The translations under genes were made by a program, and so were the position numbers. From contig NZ_MUKP01000017.1 in NCBI RefSeq assembly GCF_002081715.1, positions 50,253 through 114,252 on the forward strand: a stretch of 64,000 bases of DNA. Reading direction: 5' to 3'. The notes below the pieces were generated by a model. The model saw only the letters and a list, made by a program, of their open reading frames with translations. It was not told the origin of the DNA and did no database searches. Position 1 is the first letter of the stretch. Each line of letters opens with the position of its first letter. Of the stretch, positions 53,668 through 63,548 are shown in pieces. The stretch is from Nocardia donostiensis. Lineage in GTDB: Bacteria; Actinomycetota; Actinomycetes; Mycobacteriales; Mycobacteriaceae.

Positions 53668-54594
53668 TCAGATGGTGGTGGAGCGCGATTTCTCGATGAC
53701 GTCCGTCAACAGTGCCATCTCGGCATCATCCAGGTCGGTCAGCGGCGGACGCACCGGGCCCGCATCCTGTCCGACGAGCCTCATCCCGGCCTTGACAACG
53801 CTGACCGCGTATCCCGCTTTCCGGTCGCGGATCGCGGTGTAGGGCAGTACGACCTCGTCGAGCAGCCGGCGCACGGTCGCCTTCTCCCCCGCTCGCACCG
53901 CACCGTAGAAGGTCAGGGCGAATTCGGGCAGGAAGTTGAAGATCGCCGAGCTGTACGTCGTTACTCCCAACTCCAGGTACGGCAGAGCGAACGCCTCCGC
54001 CGTGGGCAGCCCGCCGATATAGACCAGGCGGTCGCCGAGACGCGAGTGGATGCGGGTGATCGCCTCCAGGTCACCGATACCGTCTTTGAATCCGATCAGG
54101 TTCGGGTAGGCGTCAGCCAGTTCAGCCAGTGTTTCCGGTGTATATACAGCGTTCGCCCGGCTGTAGAGCACGATGCTCAGCGACGTGGATTCGCAGACGG
54201 CGCGGACATGGTTGCGGAGACCGTCGGCGGACGACTCGGTGAGGTAGGGGGGAAACAGCAGCAGACCGTCGGCGCCGGCCGCCTCGGCGTCGCGGGCCAT
54301 CTCGACGGCTTGGGCGGTGCCGTACCCGGCCGGAGCGAGGATAGGGGTGCCTTCGGGAGCGCTGTCGGTAGCCGCCCGGACAACACGGCCGACTTCCTTC
54401 GGCGTCAGAGAGAAGAACTCCCCGGTCCCACCGGCGGCGAACAGACCGGCCACGTCGTACTTACCGAGACGAACGATGTTCTCTCGGTAGGCGGGCTCGT
54501 CGAACGCCAGGTCCCCGGTGAAATGAGTGACCGGGAAAGACAACAAACCGGAACCGAGCTGCTCGGCGAGTTCGGTCGGCGTGAAGGCGGGCAT
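53668..54594 (-). CDS. kdgD: 5-dehydro-4-deoxyglucarate dehydratase
   Basis: This 308-residue DHDPS-family TIM barrel has [13 protein letters not shown], the Schiff-base Lys in IGFKDGIGD, Tyr in [10 protein letters not shown] and [10 protein letters not shown], typical of KdgD. It decarboxylates and dehydrates 5-dehydro-4-deoxyglucarate to 2,5-dioxopentanoate. A hydroxyproline-route deaminase (HypD) is a less likely alternative. ATG at 54594 follows GAGGAAA. No glucarate dehydratase gene is in the window. Confidence 0.83.
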   Translation of the reverse strand: MPAFTPTELAEQLGSGLLSFPVTHFTGDLAFDEPAYRENIVRLGKYDVAGLFAAGGTGEFFSLTPKEVGRVVRAATDSAPEGTPILAPAGYGTAQAVEMARDAEAAGADGLLLFPPYLTESSADGLRNHVRAVCESTSLSIVLYSRANAVYTPETLAELADAYPNLIGFKDGIGDLEAITRIHSRLGDRLVYIGGLPTAEAFALPYLELGVTTYSSAIFNFLPEFALTFYGAVRAGEKATVRRLLDEVVLPYTAIRDRKAGYAVSVVKAGMRLVGQDAGPVRPPLTDLDDAEMALLTDVIEKSRSTTI

Positions 54595-54660
54595 CAGGGT
54601 TTCCTCCTGCGGGGTAACAGCGCATTCGCTAGTGAACAGGACCACAGTAAGAAACCGAAG

Positions 54661-54694
54661 TGATGCATGTCCAACACTGTTTTGGCATGCATCA
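54661..54694. promoter_or_regulatory. LysR operator dyad between kdgD and lysR
   Basis: TGATGCATG (54661-54669) and CATGCATCA (54686-54694) are perfect 9-base arms. With one gap the arms extend to 13-14 bases (CCAA/TTGG inside). Position between divergent lysR and kdgD is standard for LysR recognition sites. Confidence 0.65.
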
Positions 54695-54711
54695 ATACCT
54701 ATTATGGATCG

Positions 54712-55650
54712 GTGTTTACGCTGAACCAGCTGGAGAGCTTTGTCGCCGTCGCCGAGACCCTGCACTACGGGCGCGCGGCGGAACGACTGTCGATCAGCCA
54801 GCCACCGTTGTCCCGGCGCATCCAACTCTTGGAGCGCGAACTGGGCGTCGAGTTGTTCGACCGAACCGGCCGCGCTGTCCGCCTCACCACCGCAGGCCAG
54901 GCATTCCTCGGTGACGCCCGGCGCATCCTCGGGCTGTCCGAGCAGGCGACACTGACCGTGCGGCGCATCCCCTCCGGCGAAATCGGAACGGTGGCAATGG
55001 GTTTCACGGCCTCATCGGCACACTCGGTTCTGGACACCTTCGTCGCGGCCACTCGTTCCCGGCTGCCTGGCGTCGACCTGGTACTGCGGGAGCGGGTGTC
55101 CGGAACACAACTCGAGGAGCTGCGCTCCGGCGAACTGGATCTGGTCCTGGTCCGTCCCCCGGTCGGTGGTACCGGCCTGGCGCACCGCCCTCTGTACCGG
55201 GAGCCCTTGCTGGCCGCGATCCCAGCCGGGCATCCGCTGGCCGCGCCCCACCGGACCCTGCACGTACACGACCTCGACGGCGAGCCGTTCGTCATGTATT
55301 CACCAGCGGAAGCCCGCTACTTCTACGAGGTACTCGTCGGCGTCTTCCGCAGCGCCGGAATCGCGCCACGCTATGTGCAGCACCTCAGCCAGGTGCACAC
55401 CATCCTGGCCCTGGTGCGAGCCGGGCTGGGACTCGCACTCGTCCCACGAGCGGCTGAGGCGATCGGCCTGGACGGTGTCGTCCTGCGCCAGGTGGACGGG
55501 ATCGAGGGCGAGCCGGTCGAACTCGTCACCGCTTGGCGAGAAAACGACGACAACCCCGCCATGCATGCCATCCGAGATCTGGTGTCGGAGGTGGCCGAGC
55601 GAGTCTCCTCACGAGCTGGACGACCGGAGGGGCTGGATGCCGCGCCGTAA
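54712..55650 (+). CDS. LysR-family regulator of the kdgD operon
   Basis: This 312-residue regulator has an N-terminal HTH ([33 protein letters not shown]) and a substrate-binding domain from about 90. GTG at 54712 is preferred over ATG 54667: the longer start would place codons inside the operator dyad, and LysR proteins normally begin just before the first helix. It is divergent from kdgD. Confidence 0.83.
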   Translation: MFTLNQLESFVAVAETLHYGRAAERLSISQPPLSRRIQLLERELGVELFDRTGRAVRLTTAGQAFLGDARRILGLSEQATLTVRRIPSGEIGTVAMGFTASSAHSVLDTFVAATRSRLPGVDLVLRERVSGTQLEELRSGELDLVLVRPPVGGTGLAHRPLYREPLLAAIPAGHPLAAPHRTLHVHDLDGEPFVMYSPAEARYFYEVLVGVFRSAGIAPRYVQHLSQVHTILALVRAGLGLALVPRAAEAIGLDGVVLRQVDGIEGEPVELVTAWRENDDNPAMHAIRDLVSEVAERVSSRAGRPEGLDAAP

Positions 55651-55839
55651 CGATATGGCGTCCCTTTCGTGCCATGACCACAAGGTTCTGGACTCGCCCG
55701 GAACGGATGGGCTGCCCAGCATGGATTCGGCGATACCCTGCACCTCGGTTGCTGCCTGTTGATCGTGTCCGGTGCTGGAGGTTTCGGTGGAGCCGGTGCG
55801 GCGCCGAGTCGTGAACAGCCGAGAATTGCGAGGTGAGGC

Positions 55840-57666
55840 ATGGTGAGCACGAATCTCGACTTCCAGGACACCACTGATTTCGACAACGCTGAGCGCGGGT
55901 TCGTCGCCGCCCTCGACCCGCCGGTGATCCGCGCCGCCGACGGTCGGGTGGTGTGGGATGGCGGTGCCTATGGGTTCTTGGAAGACGACTGCCCGGACAC
56001 GGCGAATCCCAGCCTGTGGCGGCAGGGTCGGCTGTGTAACAAGCAGGGCCTGTTCGAGGTCACCGACGGGATCTACCAGGTCCGCAACGTCGACCTGTCG
56101 AATATGACCCTCGTCGAAGGCCGCGAGGGTGTCATCGTGATCGACCCGCTGATCTCGGCGGAAACCGCCGCCGCAGCACTGGCCCTGTATCGCAGCCACC
56201 GCGGCGACCGGCCGGTGACCGGAATGATCTACACGCATTCACACGCCGACCATTTCGGCGGTGCCGGCGGTGTGGTGCCCCAAGATCATCCTCCGATACC
56301 GATCCTCGCGCCGACCGGGTTCCTCGAACACGCGGTGAGTGAGAACGTCTACGCCGGCAACGCGATGACCCGCCGCGCGATCTTCATGTACGGCACCGGG
56401 CTGGACAAGTCCCCCGACGGCCAGATCGGCTGCGGCCTCGGTATGACCACCTCCACCGGCACGATCACCCTGGTCCCGCCGACCGTCGACATCACGCGCA
56501 CCGGGCAGGTCGAGGAAATCGACGGTGTGCGCATCGTCTTCCAGCTCACACCCGGCACCGAAGCACCGGCGGAGATGAACTTCTTGTTCCCCGACCGGCG
56601 TGCGCTGTGCATGGCGGAGAACGCCACCCACAACATGCACAATGTGCTGACATTGCGCGGTGCCCTGGTACGCGACAGCAGGGTCTGGGCGCACTACCTG
56701 GACGAAGCGATCGCGCTGTTCGCCGACAAGGCCGACGTCGCCTTCGCCTCCCATCACTGGCCCACCTGGGGTGCAGAAAACTGGACGTCGTGGCTGGCGG
56801 TGCAGCGCGACATGTACTCCTACCTACACGACCAGACGCTGCGACTGACCAACCGCGGCCTCACCGGCCCGGAGATCGCCGAAGAGCTGTCCTTGCCTCC
56901 CGCACTGGACCGCGCGTGGGCCAACCGCGGCTATTACGGCTCACTCAGCCACAACGTCAAGGCCATCTACCAGCGGTACATGGGCTGGTTCGACGGTAAC
57001 CCGGCGCATCTGTGGGAACATCCCCCCACCGAAACAGCACAGCGCTACGTCGCCGACTACGGGGGCGTGGACGCCGTGATCGCCAAGGCTCGGGAGTACA
57101 CCGCGCGAGGCGACCTGCGTTTCGCGGCCACGCTGCTCAACCACGCGGTTTTCGCCGCACCAGCCGACGAACGAGCCCGCCAGGCCCTGGCGGAGGTGTA
57201 CGACCGGCTGGGATACGGCGCCGAAAACGGCACCTGGCGCAACTTCTTCCTCGTCGGTGCGCGGGAACTGCGCCACGGACCGACACCGGTCGACCTGCAG
57301 ACCACGGCTCCGCAGATGATGGCCGCGCTCAGCGTCGAGATGATCATCGACTCCCTGGCTGTGCGCATCGACGGCCCCCGCGCAGCCGAAACCGGCTTCG
57401 TCATGGACTGGAAGCTGCCCGACGAAAACCGCGTCGTCCGGATGACACTGTCGAACGGGGCGCTGACACAGCGAACAGGCACCCCCGAAGCACCATTGCG
57501 TGGCACGGCGAACCTGACCATGACACTGACCAAGCAACAGCTGCTGGGCATTCTGACCAGCGCGGACACCGAGGGAGTCGACTTCGACGGCGACCGATCC
57601 GTGCTGGAAAAACTGACCGGACTCCTCGACACCCCCGACCCGCGATTCCCGATCGTCACCCCGTAA
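55840..57666 (+). CDS. Alkyl/aryl-sulfatase (SdsA1-like, metallo-beta-lactamase fold)
   Basis: This 608-residue protein has the metal motif THSHADHFGG (about 131-140), ENATHNMHNV and a following dimerisation domain, then a C-terminal SCP2-like domain (about 480-600: DGDRSVLEKLTGLL). The order is that of SDS-type alkylsulfatases, which release sulfate from long alkyl sulfates. No signal peptide is seen. ATG at 55840 has AGGTGAGG close upstream; GTG 55843 is possible. Confidence 0.88.
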   Translation: MVSTNLDFQDTTDFDNAERGFVAALDPPVIRAADGRVVWDGGAYGFLEDDCPDTANPSLWRQGRLCNKQGLFEVTDGIYQVRNVDLSNMTLVEGREGVIVIDPLISAETAAAALALYRSHRGDRPVTGMIYTHSHADHFGGAGGVVPQDHPPIPILAPTGFLEHAVSENVYAGNAMTRRAIFMYGTGLDKSPDGQIGCGLGMTTSTGTITLVPPTVDITRTGQVEEIDGVRIVFQLTPGTEAPAEMNFLFPDRRALCMAENATHNMHNVLTLRGALVRDSRVWAHYLDEAIALFADKADVAFASHHWPTWGAENWTSWLAVQRDMYSYLHDQTLRLTNRGLTGPEIAEELSLPPALDRAWANRGYYGSLSHNVKAIYQRYMGWFDGNPAHLWEHPPTETAQRYVADYGGVDAVIAKAREYTARGDLRFAATLLNHAVFAAPADERARQALAEVYDRLGYGAENGTWRNFFLVGARELRHGPTPVDLQTTAPQMMAALSVEMIIDSLAVRIDGPRAAETGFVMDWKLPDENRVVRMTLSNGALTQRTGTPEAPLRGTANLTMTLTKQQLLGILTSADTEGVDFDGDRSVLEKLTGLLDTPDPRFPIVTP

Positions 57667-57826
57667 CCAGCCGTGACGGTACTGGTCGCCATGTGCCATG
57701 GTGGTCGATACCCGAGCTGGTGCCCTGGCACCTCCAGCTTGTCCTCGTCCACCCGGTCGGCAGTCGGCGACCATCGTCGCGTAGATGGCCGGATCGGCAC
57801 GGCCGGTCTGGGCGCTGGTCTCGCAG

Positions 57827-58399
57827 CTAGCCGGTCCAGCCGGCGCGCCGGAGGATGGCGTCGATGACGGGTTGCTTGGCTTCGGCGTAATAGTTGATGT
57901 CCGGCCACTCGCGCTCTGCAAGCCTGCGCTTCGTCGATTCGTAAAGCTCTCGATCGTCATCGTCGGAACGAAGCCGATCACGGAAGAGCAAGTACTTCTG
58001 AGTCTCCGCGTGGTTCGGCGGGTAGCAATGCAGGTTGACCGGCTCGTCGGGTTCACCGGCGCGCAGGCAGCGGTGCTGCGACTCCTTGACGATGAGGTCG
58101 TAGCCGGCGGCCTCGAGGTCGGGGAGATACGCCGCCTCGTCGTCAGGATCGTCGATGCCGACGACGATGTCGATGACCGGCTTGGCTGCGAGCCCCGGAA
58201 CAGAGGTCGAGCCGATGTGCTCGATCAGCCGCGCCCGCCGACCAAGAATCTCCCTCAGCTGGCGGGCCCTCGCAGCGAACCGCGCCGGCCAGGCCGGGTC
58301 ATAGTCGGACAGTGTGACCCAGACGGGCTGCGGTCCGCGGATGAGCAGGCTGGCAAGGGTCTCGTCGGTCAGTGGCTCGTCAGGCATGGGATGCGACAT
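57827..58399 (-). CDS. GrpB-family nucleotidyltransferase-fold protein
   Basis: This 190-residue protein has VTLSDYDPAWPARF, LIEHIGSTSVPGLAAKPVIDI and NLHCYP, the GrpB/UPF0157 signature. The function is unknown in general; the fold is nucleotidyltransferase-like. It is downstream of the broken phosphotransferase on the same strand. Confidence 0.85.
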   Translation of the reverse strand: MSHPMPDEPLTDETLASLLIRGPQPVWVTLSDYDPAWPARFAARARQLREILGRRARLIEHIGSTSVPGLAAKPVIDIVVGIDDPDDEAAYLPDLEAAGYDLIVKESQHRCLRAGEPDEPVNLHCYPPNHAETQKYLLFRDRLRSDDDDRELYESTKRRLAEREWPDINYYAEAKQPVIDAILRRAGWTG

Positions 58400-58443
58400 C
58401 TCGATAGGCAGCAGGACAACCTAGCAGTCCTTGCCCGGCGAGC

Positions 58444-59030
58444 TCAATTCGATCGCCGTGGTGATGGCGTTGAGCCGGTTGACGGGACCTGGTGTTCCGC
58501 TGTGCTCGCGCTCATTCGGGCGACCGGGCGAAGTGCCCGGAATGCGCATAGCTGTCGTTCCTGGTATGCCCGGTCTTCTTCGGTGTCGTCGTCGCCGGTG
58601 ATGGTGGCCCGGTCGTAGGCGACCTCGGATCTGATGCGTGCGCGGATGAGCTGTTTCAGGGTGGTCTCGTCGATGGATGTCGCGGTGCCGCCGGCGTGGA
58701 GGTAGTCGTCGACGAACTGATGGACCGCGGTGAGGTCGAGAGTGGTCTGCCCGTCGCCCCATTCCCAAGCCGCGCCGGCCAGCTCCCATTCGGGTGGCGC
58801 GAGAGACGCCTCGTCCCAATCGCTCAGACCGACAATGGCGCCGGCGTGGACGACGACGTTGCTGGCATAGTAGTCGCCGTGCACCGCCTGGCGGTGTCGA
58901 TGACGCGCCGGAAACTCTCGAGCCACTCATCGAGTGCGGTGGCCAGGAGCTTCGCGCAATGGGTTGAGGAGAACGTCGACGCTCTCCGGTGAGGTGTCGT
59001 CTCTGAAAGCGATCGGCCCGCGCTCGGCCT
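58444..59030 (-). pseudogene. Frameshifted aminoglycoside-phosphotransferase-family gene
   Basis: The intact C-terminal frame begins near 58926 and contains AVHGDYYASNVVVHAGAIVGLSDWDEA, shown here only by its HGDYYASN and DWDEA catalytic motifs. The upstream coding reads on in two other frames (LLATALDEWLESFRRVIDTA, then ERGPIAFRDDTSPES), implying at least two frameshifts. The kinase N-lobe is missing. Confidence 0.6.
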
Positions 59031-59143
59031 CCTTGCGTGCTCGGCACCACCACCAACTCCCGCGCCCGCGCTATAGAATCCTTTTGTCGCGCAACGGATT
59101 CGCGGTACCACACGATGCCAGTTCGGAGACGAAGCGGGTGGAG

Positions 59144-59740
59144 ATGTCAGCTCGACGGGCAGTATTGTTGCCGATCGTGGTCGGATTGGTGGCGGCCGTA
59201 GCGGCATGCGGCAGGGTGGAGGCCAGCAAGACTCCACTCGAGGACAAGAACGATCTCCGCGCCGTCTGTGAGGGCGGCGGCTTCATTGGACCGAAGCGGA
59301 CAGCCTTCCCAGACGCGGCAGCCTATGCCGGCGGTCAGCCTCCGTTGATAATCGTGGAGCACGGCGGTATCGACCATTCGAGTACGGCCGCCGGCTGGAA
59401 CATGTTCCACTCTTCCGACCTGGACATAGAACCCATCGCGGATCCGAAACTGGTGCAGTTGGTCGCTTGTGCCGAACACGGAGACGATTACGAGCAGGTC
59501 GGTACGTGCTCATTCGATGAGGGTGAGACGGCAGAGGTATTGCGCTCCAGCGCAAAAGTGACGATCTTCGAAGCCCGGACGGCAGAGAAGGTCACCGAGA
59601 TCACGGTTGATGCCGCCGAATACACCTGCCCCTTCCTCTTGTATTACCAGGGCAAACCCATGGTGTACACCTCGCCGACCTTGCAGGAGTACCGCGAGGC
59701 GCTGACCGAGGCCATACCCGGCGTAGAGGTCGTCACCTAG
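59144..59740 (+). CDS. Uncharacterised lipoprotein
   Basis: This 198-residue protein has an Arg-rich start, hydrophobic core (VLLPIVVGLVAAVAAC) and lipobox AAC at about residue 20, so it is a membrane-anchored exported lipoprotein. The mature part has four further Cys (VCEGG, VACAEHG, TCSFDE, YTCPFLL) that may form disulfides. No family recognised. A longer in-frame start would hide the signal peptide. Confidence 0.72.
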   Translation: MSARRAVLLPIVVGLVAAVAACGRVEASKTPLEDKNDLRAVCEGGGFIGPKRTAFPDAAAYAGGQPPLIIVEHGGIDHSSTAAGWNMFHSSDLDIEPIADPKLVQLVACAEHGDDYEQVGTCSFDEGETAEVLRSSAKVTIFEARTAEKVTEITVDAAEYTCPFLLYYQGKPMVYTSPTLQEYREALTEAIPGVEVVT

Positions 59741-59794
59741 TGCCCCGTCCAGATTGGTTGCGCAGGTAATCCGGGTGTCGGTTCGAGCCGCTGC

Positions 59795-60130
59795 TTGTCA
59801 TCGGTGCTGCTGCTGGTGGAGGTGGTGTCGATGGCCTCGGCGCAGCATCAGCCTGTTCCGGCGATAGCCCGGCTGATGCAGGTATCGGAAGCATATGTGC
59901 GCCAAGCGATCCACGATTTCAACGAACGGGGGGTTCGACGCGCTGGACCCACAATGGAGCGGGGGCAGACCGAGCAAGGTGGATCGGGCCAAGCGCGTAC
60001 GCATCGCCTGCATCGCCCGGTGCTGCCCCCGCAAACTCGGCCGGCCGTTCTCGACATGGAGCCTGCGGGAGAATCTTATCGACTCGGATACCGAGAGTTT
60101 CGGTCCGACCGACTCGAATACACTCCCCGG
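59795..60130 (+). pseudogene. IS630-type transposase N-terminal remnant
   Basis: HTH residues PVPAIARLMQVSEAYVRQAI and DFNERG are followed, after one frame slip near 59940, by FDALDPQWSGGRPSKVDRAK and KLGRPFSTWSLRENL. This is the winged-helix half of IS630 transposases. The DDE domain is absent and another gene follows, so the element is dead. Confidence 0.7.
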
Positions 60131-60736
60131 ATGAGCTCGCATCTCAATACATATCTACTCGACCTTCCAAGGACCCGAGCCTTGGTCGGATCCGGAGACG
60201 AGCAACTCCTCGAGGTGGTCCGCCAGCACCTCGGCGACCGAATGGCGGCGGCAGACGAAGAATTCGACTATCTGATCGAGGCCGGAGCACCCACAGCGTA
60301 CGAAGCACTGCGCGCCGTGGTCAACGGTGGGCCGTTCGGGCGCCATGCTTTCCAGTACCGCCTGGCCTATCAGTGCTTGTGCGAACTCACCGGCTTCGAC
60401 CTGAGCGCCAACGCTTTCTCACATTTCCGCGGCGACTGGCTCGGCGAGGTGGACAAGGGGCTGGCGGCGCTCAATGTGACTGCGACATCGCTGTTCTACT
60501 TCACCCTGCCGCAAGTCCCAGTACCCGTAGAGCAGTCCCCAGAGGTCGGCTACGGGGAGTGGTCCCCCAACCAGATCGCGCAGGCTCTACACCAATTCCG
60601 CGCTTCCGTGTCGAACGGAACGGCACAGCAGAGCGACCCCGAGGTCACCGCGGCAGTAGCCGCGTGCCTCTCTTGGATGCACATGGCAGAGTCGAAGCCG
60701 GGGTTGGGAATCGCTGGATTCTTTCACCTCGGCTGA
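60131..60736 (+). CDS. Uncharacterised actinobacterial protein (DUF7691-like)
   Basis: This 201-residue soluble protein starts MSSHLNTYLLDLPRTRALVG and has LAYQCLCELTGFDLSANAF. It resembles a family of unknown function in streptomycetes and relatives. The open frame extends upstream through the transposase relic, but ATG 60131 begins the conserved part. It is flanked by two IS630 remnants. Confidence 0.65.
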   Translation: MSSHLNTYLLDLPRTRALVGSGDEQLLEVVRQHLGDRMAAADEEFDYLIEAGAPTAYEALRAVVNGGPFGRHAFQYRLAYQCLCELTGFDLSANAFSHFRGDWLGEVDKGLAALNVTATSLFYFTLPQVPVPVEQSPEVGYGEWSPNQIAQALHQFRASVSNGTAQQSDPEVTAAVAACLSWMHMAESKPGLGIAGFFHLG

Positions 60737-60875
60737 TGTCCGCTGCGGTCACAGGTCAAGACGACCCATCCATCGGGCACGCGGCACCAATGTGATCCAC
60801 CCGCGAATTATCGGCAGATCCTTGCACCGTGGCCCGGTGCCCTGGCCGCACACCGCGAGCTTCTACTGCCTTGTC

Positions 60876-61203
60876 AGGCAACGTTGGGTAGGTAATCCGG
60901 ACGGCGGATTGGGGAGTTGACTGCGAAGTCTCGTTGGGCCGGGCGTGCTGGTTGTGCCAGCGGATGTAGGCGCCGATCGCAGCGTCTTGCTCGTTGTGGC
61001 TGCGGTGATCGGTGCCGCCCGGCGCGAAGTACCGCAACGCGACGAATTCTGACTCGATCCAGTTCAGCCAAGACGAATAGGTCGACAGAAACACCAACTC
61101 CACGTTGTTGGCTGCGGCCCAGCCCCGGACCTCGGCCCGCTTGTACGGGGGAGAAGTTTACGACGATCTCGGCTGCCTCGGCATTCAGGCTCGGGGGGGG
61201 GGG
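60876..61203 (-). pseudogene. IS630-type transposase C-terminal remnant
   Basis: The last part of the DDE domain reads VELVFLSTYSSWLNWIESEF, GGTDHRSHNEQDAAI and YIRWHNQHARPNE. Upstream NAEAAEIVVNFSP is in another frame, next to an 11-G run at 61193-61203. It is opposite in orientation to the N-terminal remnant at 59795, so these are two dead copies or an inverted fragment. Confidence 0.7.
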
Positions 61204-61689
61204 AGCCAATATCGCTTGTGCACGCTGCCGAAGCAAGATCGGGTTCCGAATCGACGATTGCAGAACATGGCAGCAGACTCTCCTCCGCGCAGATGCTGTG
61301 AGACGGATCGAAGTCCCGGCAACCGGGATATCCGATGTAATCCGTTATCCACAGGTCGATTCCGGTCTCGTCGACCACGCACAATGGCGTCACGGTGATC
61401 CGGTCCATAACTTCCAACGCGCAGAGATCGCAGGCCCCGGACTTGAACGCTGGTTCGGAGAGTCCGGCTGGCAGGACGAGGTGGAGCGAGCTCAGCAGGA
61501 TGCGACGCAGCGGCTGGACGAACCGCCGCCTGGCCATGGATGAGCCCATTCGGAAACTCGGCGTAGGCAGTCGAGCAGTTGGCCGCGCAGGGTCTCGACT
61601 ACCAGCGACCAGTTCCGGTTCATCGACGCCACCCCGATTCGGAGATCAGCGCGTTGTCGAAAAGATGGACCCGGATGTCGCCGAACACC
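61204..61689. other. 486-base gap with no supportable gene
   Basis: Minus-strand frames here are open (ITVTPLCVVDETGIDLWI) but unlike known proteins and they run into the transposase relic. Probably decayed sequence. Confidence 0.35.
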
Positions 61690-62535
61690 TCACTCATCAT
61701 CTTCGGCAGAGTCGTCGAGTTCACGTCGTTGACCATGGCTTCTGCCGGGGCCAGGCGGTTGGAGGGTGGGGGTCAGTAGTCGGTGCAGGGCGGTGGGGGT
61801 GTGGCCCAGGTGTTCGCGGACGGTGCGGGTCAGGTGTGCCTGGTCGGCGAAGCCGAGGTGGGCGGCGAGGTCGGCGAGTGCGGTTTCTCCGTCGGTGATC
61901 CGGTCGAGGGCTTGCCCGACTCGTATCCGGTTGCGGTAGCGGGTCAGCGACACTCCCATGTGCTGGGAGAATACGCGGCTGAGCCGATACGGCGAGACCT
62001 TCAGCAAGACGGCCAGAGAGCGCAGTCCGGCCGACTCCGGTGCCCCGTTGATGATCGCGTCGCGGGCCGCGGTGACCAGCATTCGGTCGGCGGGTCGCGG
62101 CCGTGAGGCCGGCTGTTCGGCGGCGAGTGCGACGAGCCGGACCAGTTCCTCGGTCACCGCGTAGTCGATATCGCCGCCGGCGGCAGCGATGAGCATTCGG
62201 CGGTGCGCGAGCTCGATACGCGCATCGACGTAGACAGCACGCGGGCTCACCTTTCCTTCCAGGAGGCCGGGCTCGATGGTTACCGCGGTGCAGACGTCAC
62301 CGCCGGCGGGGTGGGCGAATCCTTCCTCCTCGCTCGGTGCGCCGAGGTAGCCGACGGTGCGGTCCAGGTCGGCGAGTTCACCGTCGGCTTGTCGCCGGAA
62401 CCGGCCCTGGCGCACGAGCACGAGCCGATGGTCGTCGCGGATTTCCGGAGCCGAGAAGTGGGTGTGGTCGGAGCGGCAGTTCACGGTGGTGATGGTGAAC
62501 TCCGGCCGGGAGACGAGGGTCGTGGCGGACAGCAC
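61690..62535 (-). CDS. AraC-family regulator
   Basis: The protein of about 281 residues has an N-terminal cupin-like sensor region (PEFTITTVNCRSDHTHFSAPE) and a C-terminal double HTH (LRSLAVLLKVSPYRLSRVF, LADLAAHLGFADQAHLTR). GTG 62535 gives a family-like N terminus; the frame is open to 62637, which would leave almost no promoter before the divergent VOC gene. It may regulate that gene. Confidence 0.75.
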   Translation of the reverse strand: MLSATTLVSRPEFTITTVNCRSDHTHFSAPEIRDDHRLVLVRQGRFRRQADGELADLDRTVGYLGAPSEEEGFAHPAGGDVCTAVTIEPGLLEGKVSPRAVYVDARIELAHRRMLIAAAGGDIDYAVTEELVRLVALAAEQPASRPRPADRMLVTAARDAIINGAPESAGLRSLAVLLKVSPYRLSRVFSQHMGVSLTRYRNRIRVGQALDRITDGETALADLAAHLGFADQAHLTRTVREHLGHTPTALHRLLTPTLQPPGPGRSHGQRRELDDSAEDDE

Positions 62536-62654
62536 CCGCGGACCATATGCCCTGGGTACGACAAGAAACTGCCCGCAAGAATCTTCAAGACCTGTGCGGG
62601 CCGGGGGCGGATGCTTAGACGGCAACACCGACCACACCAGGGAGATAACGAGAT

Positions 62655-63011
62655 ATGACCGTCCACGCGAACCTGGCCGCGATCACCCTCGACTGTGCCT
62701 CACCGAAAGAGATGGCGGAGTTCTACCGCGAGGTCACCGGCTGGAAGATCACCCATGTCGACGACGATTCGGCCTATCTGGGTGAGGGGCCGATCCAGCT
62801 TGCGTTCCAGCGGGTCATGGGCTACGAGGGGCCGGGTTGGCCCGATACCGGTAAGCACGCCCACCTCGACTTCACGGTCGCCGACGTGAAAACCGCAACC
62901 GAGCGGCTGTGCACGCTGGGCGCGACCGTCCCCGAGTTCCAGCCGGGGCAGGGTCGGTGGACGGTTCTCGCCGATCCCGAAGGCCATCTGTTCTGCCTTG
63001 CCGCTGCCTGA
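62655..63011 (+). CDS. VOC-family (glyoxalase/bleomycin-resistance fold) protein
   Basis: This 118-residue single VOC module pair (ITLDCASPKEMAEFYREVTG, HLDFTVADVKTATERL, LADPEGHLFCL) has likely metal ligands His near 70 and Glu in DPEGH. Substrate unknown. It follows GGGAGATAACGAG and is divergent from the AraC gene. Confidence 0.82.
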   Translation: MTVHANLAAITLDCASPKEMAEFYREVTGWKITHVDDDSAYLGEGPIQLAFQRVMGYEGPGWPDTGKHAHLDFTVADVKTATERLCTLGATVPEFQPGQGRWTVLADPEGHLFCLAAA

Positions 63012-63024
63012 TCAGGAGGATTCC

Positions 63025-63444
63025 ATGGCATCTATTCACAAAGAATTCGTCGTCGACGCCACCCCTGAGCAGGTATGGGATGTGCTTGCCGATTTCGGCG
63101 CGGTGCATGAGCGTCTCGCCCCGGGCTTCGTCACCGATACTCGCCTCGACGCCGATACCCGCATAGTCACGTTCGCCGACGGCACCATCGTCGCCGAACG
63201 ACTCGTCGACCTCGACCCGGTGAGCAGGCGAGTGGCCTACTCGGTCGTCGGCGGGCATCTTCACCCTGCCCATCACCATGCCTCGATGCAGGCTCTGCCC
63301 GCCGAGAACGGCAGAACCCGGTTCGTCTGGCACACCGATGTCCTGCCCGATGCTCTCGCCGCATCGATAGCCGAATTCGTCGACCAGGGATCGACCGTCA
63401 TACAGCGGGCACTGGAGACGGCAGCAACCGTAGACCAGCAATAG
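63025..63444 (+). CDS. SRPBCC-family (START-like) protein
   Basis: This 139-residue lipid/ligand-binding fold protein begins SIHKEFVVDATPEQVWDVLADFG, the standard SRPBCC entry. ATG 63025 follows AGGAGG by 5 bases, 13 bases after the VOC stop, so both are one unit. Ligand unknown. Confidence 0.82.
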   Translation: MASIHKEFVVDATPEQVWDVLADFGAVHERLAPGFVTDTRLDADTRIVTFADGTIVAERLVDLDPVSRRVAYSVVGGHLHPAHHHASMQALPAENGRTRFVWHTDVLPDALAASIAEFVDQGSTVIQRALETAATVDQQ

Positions 63445-63548
63445 CGGCGTCGCCACCGACCGAGACGGGCGGGCGGGCGGCAATTCGGGTCAGCTTCCGA
63501 CCGCTATGGCGTCTACCTTCGCTGACACCGACAACGAAAGGGAACGAA

